Source: Pantoea allii
Lineage (GTDB): Bacteria > Pseudomonadota > Gammaproteobacteria > Enterobacterales > Enterobacteriaceae
Length of the DNA: 64,000 bases
NCBI RefSeq assembly: GCF_002307475.1
Contig: NZ_NTMH01000037.1
Location: forward strand, 44,921-108,920
Reading direction: 5' to 3'
Shown piece by piece: positions 51,911 to 61,925 of this stretch; the first letter of the stretch is position 1, and the number at the start of each line of letters is the position of its first letter. The notes beneath the pieces are model-generated. The model had not been told where the DNA came from and ran no database searches. It saw only the letters and a list, made by a program, of their open reading frames with translations. The position numbers and the translations under genes are program-made.

Positions 51911-54077
51911 TTGAATATTCTGGCGATCATGGGCGCGCACGGCGTGTTTTTCAAAGATGAACCCTTACGCGAGCTGGAAGTCGCACTGAGTCAGCAAGGT
52001 TTTCAACTTATCCATCCCAAAAATCATGACGATTTGCTCAAGCTCATTGAGCACAATCCCCGAATCAGCGGTGTCATTTTTGACTGGGATGAGCACAACA
52101 GCCCGGAGCTGTGCGGCGAAATTAATCAGCTCAATGAACATCTGCCGCTGTATGCCTTTATCAATACCCATTCTCAGATGGATATCAGTATCAACGAAAT
52201 GCGTTTGCCCCTGCATTTCTTTGAGTACGCGCTGAATGCCGCCGAGGATATCGCCTTACACATTCGCCAGTACACGGATGACTACCTCGACAACATTACA
52301 CCGCCGTTAACCAAAGCGTTGTTTACCTATGTGAAAGAGGGGAAGTACACCTTCTGTACGCCAGGCCATATGGCCGGCACCGCCTTCCAGAAAAGCCCGG
52401 TCGGCTGTTTGTTCTATGACTTTTTTGGCGCTAATACGCTGAAGTCCGATATCTCCATTTCGGTAACGGAACTGGGCTCGCTACTTGATCATACCGGGCC
52501 GCATCTCGACGCTGAGGAGTACATCGCCAGAACCTTTGGTGCAGAACAAAGTTATATGGTGACTAACGGTACCTCGACCTCGAATAAGATCGTGGGGATG
52601 TATGCGGCACCGGCAGGCAGCACCATACTGGTGGATCGCAACTGCCATAAATCGCTCACCCACCTGTTGATGATGAGCGATTTGATCCCTGTCTGGCTGA
52701 AACCGACACGTAACGCATTAGGCATTCTGGGCGGGATTCCGCAAAAAGAATTCACCCGTGCCAGCATCGAGCAGAAGGTCGCCGCCACGCCGCGCGCAAG
52801 CTGGCCGGTCCATGCGGTGATCACCAACTCGACCTATGATGGTTTGCTCTACAACACGCAATACATCAAACAAACGCTGGACGTGCCATCGATCCACTTT
52901 GATTCTGCCTGGGTTCCTTATACTAATTTCCATCCTATCTATGAGGGAAAAAGCGGCATGAGTGGCGAGCGGGTGCCGGGTAAAGTCTTTTATGAAACCC
53001 AGTCCACGCATAAACTGCTGGCAGCGTTTTCTCAGGCGTCGCTGATTCATATTAAAGGCGAGTATGACGAGCAGACGTTTAATGAAGCCTACATGATGCA
53101 CACCACCACCTCACCCAACTACGCCATCGTTTCATCCATTGAGACGGCGGCGGCGATGCTGCGGGGGAATCCGGGTAAAAGGCTTATCAATCGCTCAGTG
53201 GAACGCGCACTGCACTTTCGTCGCGAGATACAGCGGTTGCGAGAGGAGTGCGACAGCTGGTTTTTTGATATCTGGCAGCCTGAACACGTCGATGAAGCCC
53301 AGTGCTGGCCGATCCAGCCGGGGGGAAGAAGACTGGCATGGATTTACCCAGGCCGATCGCGATCATATGTACCTTGATCCGATCAAAGTGACCATTCTGA
53401 CACCGGGCATGAGCGAGCTGGGCGAGATGGCAGAAGAGGGGATTCCGGCCGCGCTGGTGGCAAAATTTTTGGATGAGCGCGGGATTGTGGTTGAAAAAAC
53501 CGGCCCTTACAATCTGCTGTTCCTCTTCAGCATCGGCATCGATAAAACCAAGGCGATGAGCGTGCTGCGGGGATTAACGGAATTTAAGCGCGCCTACGAT
53601 CTCAATCTTCGGGTCAAAAATATGTTGCCGGATCTCTATGCGGAAGATCCTGATTTTTACCGTAACATGCGTATTCAGACGCTGGCGCAGGGGATTCATC
53701 GTCTCATCCAGCAACATGATCTACCCAGGCTCATGTTGAAAGCGTTTGATGTCTTACCCGAAATGAAAATGACGCCGCATCAGGCTTTTCAGCAGCAGGT
53801 CAAAGGCAATATTGAAACGGTGAGCATCAATGCGCTGGTGGGCCGCATCTCCGCCAACATGATCCTGCCTTATCCTCCCGGTGTCCCGCTGGTAATGCCC
53901 GGTGAAATGATCACAGAACAAAGTCGCGCCGTACTCGACTTCCTGTTAATGCTGTGTAGCATTGGACGCCATTATCCCGGCTTTGAGACAGATATTCACG
54001 GCGCGACCTTAACCGAAGAGGGTGAGTATCGGGTTCGTGTGCTGAAACAGGCTGAATACCAGGATATCAATGTTTAA
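51911..54077 (+). pseudogene. ldcC: Lysine decarboxylase, split by a one-base frameshift
   Basis: The E. coli homologue converts lysine to cadaverine, consuming a proton. Start TTG 51911 (LNILAIMG, after AGGGAG) opens the wing and PLP domains, including SHK-type PLP Lys in ETQSTHKLLAAF (~367); this frame stops at 53377. The remaining C-terminal part (from DWHGFTQADRDHM, including FLFSIGIDKTKAM) continues in the +1 frame to 54077. Joining the frames by removing one G from the G6 run at 53320-53325 gives about 721 residues, the normal size (713 in E. coli). Both parts are otherwise intact, so this is either a recent mutation, phase variation at the run or a sequencing error. The N-terminal fragment lacks the C-terminal domain and is unlikely to assemble normally. 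Confidence 0.9.
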
Positions 54078-54089
54078 CAGGGAGCAAAC

Positions 54090-54479
54090 ATGCTGCAGCT
54101 AACGCACATCCATCACATCGCCATCATTGCGTCTGACTACCCGCGCAGTAAAGCTTTTTACTGCGACATTCTGGGCTTTGAATTGCAAAGCGAGCACTAC
54201 CGTGAAGCGCGTGATTCCTGGAAAGGGGATCTGGCATTGAACGGCCAGTATACGATTGAGCTGTTTTCTTTTCCGGCGCCGCCTGCCCGCGTCAGTCAAC
54301 CGGAAGCCTGCGGCTTACGTCATCTGGCCTTTAGCGTACCGGATGTCGAGGCCGCGGCAGATTATCTGACGAGCCAGGGCGTAACATGTGAACCGATTCG
54401 CATCGATGCGCTGACCGGTAAACCCTGTACGTTCTTTGCCGATCCGGATGGTTTGCCGCTGGAACTCTATCAAGCGTAA
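54090..54479 (+). CDS. yaeR: VOC family protein YaeR (glyoxalase-like)
   Basis: This 129-residue protein is a single vicinal-oxygen-chelate domain: HIHHIAIIASDYPRSKAFY at the start with the first metal His, GFELQSE, a central FSFPAPP loop, LRHLAFSVPDVEAAADYL (~71-88) with the second His and the end FADPDGLPLELYQ with Glu. The fold is that of glyoxalase I, but the substrate is unknown. It follows ldcC by 12 bases and precedes tilS, as in E. coli. Confidence 0.92.
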   Translation: MLQLTHIHHIAIIASDYPRSKAFYCDILGFELQSEHYREARDSWKGDLALNGQYTIELFSFPAPPARVSQPEACGLRHLAFSVPDVEAAADYLTSQGVTCEPIRIDALTGKPCTFFADPDGLPLELYQA

Positions 54480-54491
54480 AATAGCGACTTT

Positions 54492-55832
54492 ATGGCTACA
54501 CCGCTAGCCGTCTCATGGATTGACATCATGTCTGATTTCGACGCACTGCTGAATGAGCGTGACGCGCTGGTCGTGGCCTTTAGCGGTGGCCTGGATTCGA
54601 CCGTCCTGCTGCATCAGCTTCGGGCCTGGCAGCAACGTCATCCGTTATCCCGGCTACGTGCGCTGCATGTGCACCATGGCCTCAGCCGGAATGCCGATGA
54701 CTGGGCGGCGCACTGCCTGAATGTGTGCGAACAGTGGCAGATCCCCTGTGACGTTCTGCGTGTGCAGATCGCGGAGAAGGGACAGGGCATCGAAGCGGCG
54801 GCGCGTCAGGCGCGTTATCAGGCACTGAGCCAGGCACTCCACGAGGATGAAAAGCTGCTGACTGCGCAGCATCTGGACGATCAGTGTGAAACGCTGCTCC
54901 TGGCGCTGAAGCGCGGCAGCGGCCCGGCGGGCCTGGCGGCCATGCCGATGCTGACCACGCTTGCCGGACATCCCTTATTAAGACCACTGCTACACCATTC
55001 CCGCCTGAGCCTGGAGCAGTATGCCGACGCGCACCAACTGACCTGGGTCGAGGATGAAAGTAATCAGGATCTGCGTTATGACCGCAACTTTTTACGTCAG
55101 CAGCTATTACCTGCGGTACTGAGCCGCTGGCCGCATTTTGCCGAGGCGACGGCACGCAGTGCCGCCTTGTGTGGTGAGCAGGAGCAACTCCTGGATGAAT
55201 TGCTGGCCGGGCAACTCAGCGAGCTAATACAACCCGACGGTAGCCTGTGCTTTACGCCGTTACTGACCATGAGTGAGGCGAAAGGGAATGCCCTGTTGCG
55301 TCGCTGGCTGGCCAGACAGGGTGAGAAGATGCCCTCGCGGGAAGCATTACGCCGTATTCGTCAGGACGTCATGCTCTGCCGGGAGGACGCCCAGCCGCGG
55401 TTAACGTTAGGGAACCACGAGATCCGTCGCTACCGCCAGCAGCTTTACCGCTTGCCTCTCAGCGCGTCCTTAACCGACTGTGAAATGGCATGGCCTGACC
55501 TCAATCAGCCCCTGGTTTTACCGCAGAACCTGGGCGTACTCACGTCCGAAAAAAACGTGAGTACGCTTCGCTGTCCACAGCCGGAGGAGCAGGTATTCGT
55601 GCGGTTTTACGCAACAGGCTATGTTCATATTGTGAATCGCACAGGGGGACGTGACATAAAGAAAATCTGGCAGATGCTGAATATTCCCCCCTGGCAGCGT
55701 ACGCGCATTCCATTAATTTACTTTAATCAGACACTGATTAGCGCGCCCGGGCTGTTTGTCACCCGTGAGGGTGCAAGTCAGGATGCCCATGGCTGGCAAG
55801 TCAACTGGCAGAAAACGACGGGAGCGCCGTGA
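54492..55832 (+). CDS. tilS: tRNA(Ile)-lysidine synthase
   Basis: TilS attaches lysine to C34 of the AUA-reading tRNA(Ile), using ATP. The 446-residue product has the PP-loop VAFSGGLDSTVLLH (~29), AQHLDDQCETLLLALKRGSG (~125-144) and the RNFLR motif (~198), followed by the TilS substrate-binding and C-terminal domains. The start is uncertain: ATG 54492 or ATG 54528 (MSDFDALLNERD), neither with a clear ribosome-binding site. Its TGA overlaps the start of the downstream cytochrome gene. Confidence 0.93.
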   Translation: MATPLAVSWIDIMSDFDALLNERDALVVAFSGGLDSTVLLHQLRAWQQRHPLSRLRALHVHHGLSRNADDWAAHCLNVCEQWQIPCDVLRVQIAEKGQGIEAAARQARYQALSQALHEDEKLLTAQHLDDQCETLLLALKRGSGPAGLAAMPMLTTLAGHPLLRPLLHHSRLSLEQYADAHQLTWVEDESNQDLRYDRNFLRQQLLPAVLSRWPHFAEATARSAALCGEQEQLLDELLAGQLSELIQPDGSLCFTPLLTMSEAKGNALLRRWLARQGEKMPSREALRRIRQDVMLCREDAQPRLTLGNHEIRRYRQQLYRLPLSASLTDCEMAWPDLNQPLVLPQNLGVLTSEKNVSTLRCPQPEEQVFVRFYATGYVHIVNRTGGRDIKKIWQMLNIPPWQRTRIPLIYFNQTLISAPGLFVTREGASQDAHGWQVNWQKTTGAP

Positions 55833-56140
55833 TGATACAACGACTAGCAGCCTTGCTGCTGCTAACCGTCTTACCGGCCCACGCCGCAGGCGATGTGAAA
55901 GCGGGCGAACAACGTTCGGCCGCCTGCATGGCCTGCCACGGGGCACAGGGGAAAGCGACCGCGCCCCTTTATCCTAATCTGGCCGGGCAAAATGCCGCTT
56001 ATCTTAATCATGCGCTACAGGCTTATAAAAAAGGGGAACGAAGCGGCGGTCAGGCTGAAGTGATGAAGGCGTTTGTCGCAGGCTTAAGTGATGACGATAT
56101 GGCAAACTTAGCCGCGTACTACAGTGCGTTAAAACCTTGA
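55832..56140 (+). CDS. Class I c-type cytochrome, periplasmic
   Basis: The 102-residue precursor has a signal peptide (MIQRLAALLLLTVLPAHAAG) and one heme-binding CMACH motif (about residues 32-36), with a likely distal Met in EVMKAFVAGLSDDDM and a C-terminal helix LAAYYSAL, the pattern of small c553/c5-type cytochromes. It would carry electrons in the periplasm and needs the Ccm maturation system. ATG 55832 overlaps the tilS TGA (spacing 7 from GGGAG); GTG 55829 is an alternative. E. coli has no such gene at this site; the partner oxidase or reductase is unknown. Confidence 0.88.
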   Translation: MIQRLAALLLLTVLPAHAAGDVKAGEQRSAACMACHGAQGKATAPLYPNLAGQNAAYLNHALQAYKKGERSGGQAEVMKAFVAGLSDDDMANLAAYYSALKP

Positions 56141-56146
56141 TGAGAT

Positions 56147-56167
56147 GGGCGGGAGTGCATCCCGCCC
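56147..56167. terminator. Hairpin between the cytochrome gene and rof
   Basis: GGGCGGGA-GTGCA-TCCCGCCC lies between convergent genes, six bases after the cytochrome stop. No T run is present, so the terminator call is tentative. Confidence 0.45.
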
Positions 56168-56180
56168 GACGGGAAGTGAA

Positions 56181-56435
56181 TTACTCTTCGCTGACAACAA
56201 CGGTGCCAAGTTCAGGATGGCTAAAGCTGGCAATGTGGTCGAGACGTAGCTCGCGTGTTTCACCGGAAAGATCAATCGCCAGGTACTCAACGTTTTTACG
56301 TGAAAGAATATCCCTGGCCTTGGCCTTGAGCTGTTCGCCATCTTTCAACTCCAGCGTCAGCATCCAGTTTTTTTGGCAGGCGAGTTCCAGATTATCGTAG
56401 TCATCGCAATTGATGGGTTTATAAGCTTCATTCAT
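56181..56435 (-). CDS. rof: Rho-binding antiterminator Rof
   Basis: Rof (YaeO) binds the termination factor Rho and lowers its activity. The 84-residue product has the Sm-like fold sequence [20 protein letters not shown] and [20 protein letters not shown]. The start at 56435 overlaps the end of yaeP by eight bases; an upstream in-frame Met at 56441 is less likely because similarity starts at MNEAY. Confidence 0.93.
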   Translation of the reverse strand: MNEAYKPINCDDYDNLELACQKNWMLTLELKDGEQLKAKARDILSRKNVEYLAIDLSGETRELRLDHIASFSHPELGTVVVSEE

Positions 56436-56628
56436 CAACATAGTCGCTCACCAATAAGTTTGCGGCGGCATAGGCCGCCTGTTCCCTGAGAGAAGCATTT
56501 AGCGCAGCATTCGCGGCAATATCATCAAGCGCTTTTAAGGCGCAGCCTATGGCATCGGGTACATATCCCAGATCCCCGCTGCCGATTTCGGCATATTTTT
56601 GGCGAACTAACTCACAATATTTTTGCAC
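56428..56628 (-). CDS. yaeP: YaeP family protein, unknown function
   Basis: This small 66-residue protein matches E. coli YaeP ([20 protein letters not shown]; ends [10 protein letters not shown]). The start is GTG 56628: GAGGAG lies six bases upstream and the similarity begins with the following QKYCE. A second GTG at 56634 overlaps the ribosome-binding site and is not favoured. Role unknown; yaeP-rof is a conserved, translationally coupled pair. Confidence 0.88.
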   Translation of the reverse strand: MQKYCELVRQKYAEIGSGDLGYVPDAIGCALKALDDIAANAALNASLREQAAYAAANLLVSDYVDE

Positions 56629-56845
56629 AGGCACCTCCTCAGCAGAGCATAAATACCCTGGTTGATTAGCGACTATATCACAGGCATTTCCAGAAAATCA
56701 GCCAGGCAAAAGCAGGAACAACGCGCAAATCACTGCTAAAGTAGCTGGCTATGCAGTATCAGACGACTCAGGATAAAGCACGAAAGGTTAAGTTGATGAA
56801 CAGCCCAGGACAAAAACACACGAATTGGACGCAGGCAGGTGGCAG

Positions 56846-57256
56846 ATGATTATGCTGTCACGTAACGTGGAGCTGCCGGACAGTGAAATTGAGCTGACGG
56901 CCATTCGGGCGCAGGGTTCCGGCGGTCAGCATGTGAATAAAACCAGCACCGCCATTCATCTGCGTTTTGACATTGCCGCCTCGTCCTTGCCACCGTTCTA
57001 TAAAGAGCGGCTGTTAAATGCCAGCCATCATTTAATTACGGGTGAGGGAACCGTCATCATTAAGGCGCAGGAATACCGTAGTCAGGAGATGAACCGGGAA
57101 GCGGCACTGCAGCGGCTGATCAACCTGATTCGTGAGCTTACCACGGTAGAGAAAGTCCGGCGGTCAACGCGGCCTACGCGCGCTTCGAAAGAGCGCAGGC
57201 TGGAAGGCAAGTCGCGTCGCAGTAGTACCAAAGCGCTGCGCGGCAAGGTGCAATAA
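56846..57256 (+). CDS. arfB: Alternative ribosome-rescue factor B
   Basis: ArfB (YaeJ) enters stalled ribosomes and hydrolyses peptidyl-tRNA. The 136-residue product has the GGQ motif in [16 protein letters not shown] (~24-31) and a basic C-terminal tail ([21 protein letters not shown]) that probes the empty mRNA channel. Start at 56846 follows AGGTGG. In E. coli nlpE comes next; here the convergent proS follows after 136 bases and no nlpE is present. Confidence 0.95.
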   Translation: MIMLSRNVELPDSEIELTAIRAQGSGGQHVNKTSTAIHLRFDIAASSLPPFYKERLLNASHHLITGEGTVIIKAQEYRSQEMNREAALQRLINLIRELTTVEKVRRSTRPTRASKERRLEGKSRRSSTKALRGKVQ

Positions 57257-57360
57257 CGCTTAGATGCTCGTGCGCGCGGGACTTAATAACCGCAATACGT
57301 GTCTGTGGGTTCTGAAAGCGTAAATAAGCGACAGAGCAGGGCGTTATTCAGCGGGGAATA

Positions 57361-57390
57361 AAAACGCCCCATGAAGGGGCGTTTTGAGGG
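57361..57390 (-). terminator. Terminator of proS (also serves arfB)
   Basis: AAAACGCCCC-ATGAA-GGGGCGTTTT (57361-57385) followed by T on the minus strand, just after the proS stop. The symmetry suggests bidirectional action for the convergent arfB. Confidence 0.88.
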
Positions 57391-57392
57391 CG

Positions 57393-59111
57393 TTACTTAT
57401 TCAGTGCGTTAAGCAGGAACCCGACAATCTCATCCTGCTTGATCATCTGTTTCTCACCGGTACGACGGGCTTTATACTCAATCTCGTGATTATCAAGATT
57501 GCGGTCGCCAATCACGATGGTGTGCGGTACGCCAATCAGTTCCATATCGGCAAACATCACACCCGGACGCTCTTTACGATCGTCCAGAATCACTTCTACG
57601 CCTTTGGCGCGCAGCGTGTTGTACAGCTCTTCTGCTAACTCTTTCACGCGGAACGATTTCTGCATGTTCATGGGCAGAATCGCCACCTCAAAAGGTGCCA
57701 GTGCTGCAGGCCAGATGATGCCGCGATCGTCATGGTTTTGCTCGATGGCCGCGGCAACGACACGGGTAATACCGATACCGTAACAGCCCATGGTCATGAC
57801 CTGGTTACGACCATCCTCACCCTGTACAGAGGCTTTCATCGCTTCGGAGTACTTGGTGCCCAACTGGAAAATATGGCCGACTTCGATACCGCGTTTAATC
57901 TGCAATGTACCTTTGCCGTCCGGACTAAGGTCGCCTTCCACAACGTTGCGGATATCGGCCACCTGCGCCATAGAAAGATCGCGTTCCCAGTTGATGCCGA
58001 AATAATGTTTACCATCAATGTTGGCACCGGCGCTGAAATCGCTCATCTTCGCCACCGTACGGTCGGCAATAACCGGCATATTCAGCCCGACCGGACCGAG
58101 CGAGCCTGGACCGGCACCGACCGCTGCGCGGATCTCGTCTTCTGTCGCGAACGTCAGGGGAGAAGCGACAAGCGGTGATTTTTCTGCCTTGATTTCATTC
58201 AGCTCGTGATCGCCGCGAACCAGTAACGCAACCAATGCGTGACCGCTTTCTTCTGCTCCCTTAACCATCAGGGTTTTCACGGTTTTCTCAATCGGCAGCT
58301 GGAACTGACTCACCAGTTCTGCGATGGTTTTGGCATTCGGCGTATCGATCTGGCGCATCTCTTCTGCAGGCGCAGGACGATCGCCAGCTGGCGCGACGGC
58401 TTCAGCCAGTTCAATGTTGGCAGCGAAGTCAGACTCCGTGGAGAAAATCACATCATCTTCACCACTTTGTGCCAGTACCTGGAATTCGTGAGACGCGCTT
58501 CCACCAATCGAACCGGTATCAGCCTGCACCGCGCGGAAATCCAGGCCCATACGGCTGAAAATCTGGCTGTAGGCGCGGTACATCGCGTCATAGGTTTCCT
58601 GCAGCGATTCCTGGGTCGTATGGAAAGAGTAGGCATCTTTCATGATGAATTCACGCGAACGCATCACGCCAAAGCGCGGGCGCACTTCATCACGGAATTT
58701 GGTCTGGATTTGATACAGATTCAGCGGCAGCTGCTTATATGAGCTCAGCTCATTGCGAATCAGATCGGTAATCACTTCTTCATGCGTCGGGCCGAGCACA
58801 AACGGACGCTCGTGGCGATCCGCAACACGCAGTAATTCTGGGCCGTACTGCTCCCAGCGCCCGCTCTCTTGCCACAGGTCTGCGGGTTGGACCACAGGCA
58901 TTGAAATCTCAATGGCACCGGCGTTGTTCATTTCTTCACGAACGATGTTTTCGACTTTTTTTAATACGCGCAGACCGGTTGGCAGCCAGGTATATAAACC
59001 CGAAGCCAGTTTACGGATCATTCCGGCACGCAGCATCAGCTGATGGCTGATCACTTCCGCGTCAGAAGGTGTCTCTTTCTGAGTAGAGAGCAGATATTGA
59101 GTAGTACGCAT
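57393..59111 (-). CDS. proS: Prolyl-tRNA synthetase
   Basis: ProS charges tRNA(Pro). At 572 residues it equals E. coli. It is the bacterial type with class II motifs (motif 1 near [14 protein letters not shown]; motif 2 [21 protein letters not shown], ~138-158; motif 3 [17 protein letters not shown], ~440), an editing INS domain inserted between motifs 2 and 3 (~220-400, with GDHELNEIK), and a C-terminal anticodon-binding domain. Confidence 0.97.
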   Translation of the reverse strand: MRTTQYLLSTQKETPSDAEVISHQLMLRAGMIRKLASGLYTWLPTGLRVLKKVENIVREEMNNAGAIEISMPVVQPADLWQESGRWEQYGPELLRVADRHERPFVLGPTHEEVITDLIRNELSSYKQLPLNLYQIQTKFRDEVRPRFGVMRSREFIMKDAYSFHTTQESLQETYDAMYRAYSQIFSRMGLDFRAVQADTGSIGGSASHEFQVLAQSGEDDVIFSTESDFAANIELAEAVAPAGDRPAPAEEMRQIDTPNAKTIAELVSQFQLPIEKTVKTLMVKGAEESGHALVALLVRGDHELNEIKAEKSPLVASPLTFATEDEIRAAVGAGPGSLGPVGLNMPVIADRTVAKMSDFSAGANIDGKHYFGINWERDLSMAQVADIRNVVEGDLSPDGKGTLQIKRGIEVGHIFQLGTKYSEAMKASVQGEDGRNQVMTMGCYGIGITRVVAAAIEQNHDDRGIIWPAALAPFEVAILPMNMQKSFRVKELAEELYNTLRAKGVEVILDDRKERPGVMFADMELIGVPHTIVIGDRNLDNHEIEYKARRTGEKQMIKQDEIVGFLLNALNK

Positions 59112-59200
59112 TGATTACGATTCCAGTTGATCGGAAATTCACAGACAAAAATTTGCTGGCGGCTAGTGTACCAGTGAGATCACTGGCTAAAAAGCGGGTT

Positions 59201-59905
59201 TTAACGCGGATCGATAGCCACGACTTCTGTCCCTGCCTCATCAATGCGCCAGCGCACATTAAACTCCAGTAGCCAGGCGGCATATTCCCGGTCCTGGGTT
59301 TCACCTTTACGGTAAGCGGGCCGCGGATCCTGAGCGAGTACCTCGCTGATAAATCTTGCCAGATGGGGATAGCGGCCGTGTTGTTGCATTTGCTGCTGGG
59401 CGTGCGGTGAAAACCGGACCGGCATGGTGCTTTCCGGCGCGGACTGGGCAAAACCTGCACGAGCCTGGGGCAGGGCTTCGGCAAAAGGCAGGTAGGGTTT
59501 GATATCGACAACCGGTGTACCGTCTACCAAATCCAGACTGCCCAACTGCAGAATGACCTGTTGTTTCTCGCAGCGAATGCCTTTGAGCTCAACCAGCGAC
59601 ATGCCAACAGGGTTGGGGCGAAAGGTGGATCGTGTGGCAAAAACGCCCATGCGGGCGTTACCGCCCAGGCGCGGCGGCCGCACAGTAGGACGCCAGCCAC
59701 CGTCCATGGTCTGATGAAAAACGAACAGTATCCAGAGATGGCTGAAGTCTTCCAGGCCGCGCACCGCATCCGCCTGATTGTAAGGCGGCAAAAGATGCAG
59801 TTCGCCGCCGCCATCCTGAACCAGCCCCGGCTGGCGCGGCACGGCGAACTTCTCTTTCCATGGTGAACGGATCACGCCGATTTGCGCAAAGGCGAATTCA
59901 CTCAT
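59201..59905 (-). CDS. trmO: tRNA (N6-threonylcarbamoyladenosine37-N6)-methyltransferase TrmO
   Basis: TrmO (TsaA, YaeB) methylates t6A37 in tRNA(Thr). The 234-residue product has the beta-barrel TrmO domain: IGVIRSPWKEKFAVPRQPG near the start, RGLEDFSHLWILFVFH, RPPRLGGNARMGVFATRST and RPNPVGMSLVEL, plus the DIKPYLPFAE motif. Start 59905 overlaps the rcsF stop (ATGA), so the two are coupled; an open extension upstream is rejected. Confidence 0.95.
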   Translation of the reverse strand: MSEFAFAQIGVIRSPWKEKFAVPRQPGLVQDGGGELHLLPPYNQADAVRGLEDFSHLWILFVFHQTMDGGWRPTVRPPRLGGNARMGVFATRSTFRPNPVGMSLVELKGIRCEKQQVILQLGSLDLVDGTPVVDIKPYLPFAEALPQARAGFAQSAPESTMPVRFSPHAQQQMQQHGRYPHLARFISEVLAQDPRPAYRKGETQDREYAAWLLEFNVRWRIDEAGTEVVAIDPR

Positions 59906-60300
59906 TGACTGGTGACTTTCAGCGCCGATCCCTGACAAACAGCCTGACGGTAGCAGCCTGGCGTGCTGCTGACGATTTCACATTTATGCAGCAGCACAGC
60001 ATTGGCTTTCATCTGTGACGCTTTGATTTGCATACGTTTACGTGCGGTAGCGATATTGGGGGGCGAACTCTGGTTGCTTACCTGGCAATCTTCAGCGGAC
60101 ACTTCGCCCAGATCGCGGAAGGGTTTGCTCACCAGATCGGCAGCGTCGGTATAAACCTTAACAGGCGCGGGTCGATACGTTGGCTTACGTGTCGGTTCGC
60201 TGGGTTGCTGCGGCTGAGAAGGTGCGCTGCTTATTGGGTGGTACTCTCGAACACACCCTGTCAGCATCAATGCTAACAAGCAGAGCGGTAAAAAACGCAT
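59902..60300 (-). CDS. rcsF: Outer membrane lipoprotein RcsF
   Basis: RcsF sits in the outer membrane and reports envelope damage to IgaA and the Rcs phosphorelay. The 132-residue precursor has a lipobox LMLTGC near residue 16, a Pro-rich linker (~20-45) and the folded domain with four conserved Cys (EDCQVSN, HKCEIV, PGCYRQAVC) that form two disulfides. The start at 60300 is preferred over an open extension of seven codons. trmO overlaps its stop. Confidence 0.95.
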   Translation of the reverse strand: MRFLPLCLLALMLTGCVREYHPISSAPSQPQQPSEPTRKPTYRPAPVKVYTDAADLVSKPFRDLGEVSAEDCQVSNQSSPPNIATARKRMQIKASQMKANAVLLHKCEIVSSTPGCYRQAVCQGSALKVTSQ

Positions 60301-60384
60301 GGCAACATCCTCAAGTTTCAAAAAGTGGCGTTATTGAAACAAGGACACGGATAAATAACAAGTCAGCAAAGCGCAATAACAGAA

Positions 60385-60403
60385 AGGGCGGCTAAAAGCC
60401 GCC
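60385..60403 (-). terminator. Hairpin after metQ
   Basis: GGGCGGCT-AAA-AGCCGCCC lies about 25 bases after the metQ stop on the minus strand and is followed there by three Ts; a weak terminator. Confidence 0.55.
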
Positions 60404-60426
60404 CTGAGGGAAGATGTCAGACGGGA

Positions 60427-61242
60427 TTACCAGCCTTTAACCGCGCCGCCGTTAAAGACTTTATTCGCGGCGTCCGCAACTTCGTCAGACTGATAAGCCT
60501 GAACGAATTTCTTCACGTTTTCCGCGTCTTTGTTGTCTTCACGTGCCACAATCAGGTTGACGTAAGGTGAGTCTTTGTCTTCAACAAAGATGCCATCTTT
60601 CGCCGGCGTCAGGCCAATCTGGCTGGCGTAAGTGGTATTGATCACCGCCAGCGCAATTTGCTGATCGTCCAGTGAACGTGGCAGCTGCGGTGCTTCCAGC
60701 TCAACAATTTTCAGGTGTTTTGGATTCTCAACGATATCCAGTGAGGTTGGCAGCAGGCCCACACCGTCTTTCAGCTTAATCAGGCCAACTTTCTGCAGCA
60801 GAAGCAGCGAGCGACCCAGGTTGGTTGGGTCATTAGGAATCGCCACCTGTGCGCCATCCTGCAGTTGATCAAGTGATTTGATTTTTTTCGAGTAGCCAGC
60901 AATCGGATAAACAAAAGAGTTACCAACGGATACCAGCTTGTAACCGCGATCTTTGATTTGTTGATCCAGATACGGTTTGTGCTGGAAGGCGTTCACATCA
61001 ATATCGCCTTTACTCAACGCTTCGTTAGGCAGCACGTAGTCGTTAAACGTGACCAGCTCAACATCCAGGCCATACTTGTCTTTAGCAACTTTGGCCGCAG
61101 CTTCTGCAACCTGCTGCTCTGCGCCTACGATCACACCCACTTTAATGTGGTTTGGATCTTTAGCTTTTTGATCGCATCCTGCCAGCGCAATCGCGCCAAT
61201 TAATGCACCCACAGCGGCAATTTTTTTAAATTTGAAAGACAT
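60427..61242 (-). CDS. metQ: Methionine ABC transporter, substrate-binding lipoprotein
   Basis: MetQ binds D- and L-methionine for the MetNIQ importer. The 271-residue precursor has a lipobox (AIALAGC, ~17-23) and the NlpA fold: HIKVGVIVGAEQQVAE, the FNDYVLPNEALSKGDIDVNAFQH region (~67-89), and the PNDPTNLGRSL motif. It is the last gene of metNIQ, 29 bases after metI. Confidence 0.96.
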   Translation of the reverse strand: MSFKFKKIAAVGALIGAIALAGCDQKAKDPNHIKVGVIVGAEQQVAEAAAKVAKDKYGLDVELVTFNDYVLPNEALSKGDIDVNAFQHKPYLDQQIKDRGYKLVSVGNSFVYPIAGYSKKIKSLDQLQDGAQVAIPNDPTNLGRSLLLLQKVGLIKLKDGVGLLPTSLDIVENPKHLKIVELEAPQLPRSLDDQQIALAVINTTYASQIGLTPAKDGIFVEDKDSPYVNLIVAREDNKDAENVKKFVQAYQSDEVADAANKVFNGGAVKGW

Positions 61243-61271
61243 ATCCTTTCCTTAAGAGTGATATTGCTTGC

Positions 61272-61925
61272 TTATTTATGGGACACAGCACGCACGATGC
61301 GGTCACCACAGAATTGTATGAGATACACCAAAACGACTAATAACACTAATACCGTATTCATCACCGTCGCGTTATATCCGATATAACCATATTGGTAGCC
61401 AATCTGGCCCAGGCCGCCCGCGCCTACTGCGCCGCCCATTGCGGAGTAGCCAACCAGCGTAATCAGCGTGATGGTGGCAGCATTGACCAGGCCAGGCAGC
61501 GCTTCAGGCAGCAGGACTTTACGGACGATTTGCATCGGCGTTGCGCCCATTGCGCGTGAGGCTTCAATCAATCCGGTCGGAAGTTCCAACAGCGCGTTTT
61601 CAACCATACGGGCAATAAACGGGGCTGCGCCCACAGTCAGCGGCACGATGGCGGCCTGCAGACCGATTGAGGTGCCGACAATAATGCGGGTAAACGGAAT
61701 CATCCATACCAGCAGGATAATAAAAGGAATAGAGCGGAAGATGTTGACCAGCGCCGACAGCACCCGGTACAAGCCTTTGTTTTCAAGAATCTGCCCTGGA
61801 CGGGTAACGTATAACAGCACGCCCACCGGTAAACCCAGCACGAAACCGAAAAAGCCAGAGACAAAGGTCATCATCAACGTTTCCCACACGCCGCGCCCCA
61901 GCAACGCAATCATCGCTTCAGACAT
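61272..61925 (-). CDS. metI: Methionine ABC transporter, permease
   Basis: MetI is the inner-membrane permease of MetNIQ. The 217-residue product has five hydrophobic segments and the EAA-type loop [24 protein letters not shown] (two adjacent stretches, ~143-166) that docks the ATPase. Its ATG overlaps the metN stop by eight bases. Confidence 0.97.
   Translation of the reverse strand: MSEAMIALLGRGVWETLMMTFVSGFFGFVLGLPVGVLLYVTRPGQILENKGLYRVLSALVNIFRSIPFIILLVWMIPFTRIIVGTSIGLQAAIVPLTVGAAPFIARMVENALLELPTGLIEASRAMGATPMQIVRKVLLPEALPGLVNAATITLITLVGYSAMGGAVGAGGLGQIGYQYGYIGYNATVMNTVLVLLVVLVYLIQFCGDRIVRAVSHK

Noticed and set aside
53139..54077. C-terminal part of ldcC as a separate gene
   Set aside because: Its first ~60 codons are out-of-frame ldcC sequence with no start signal; the rest is the missing end of the decarboxylase.
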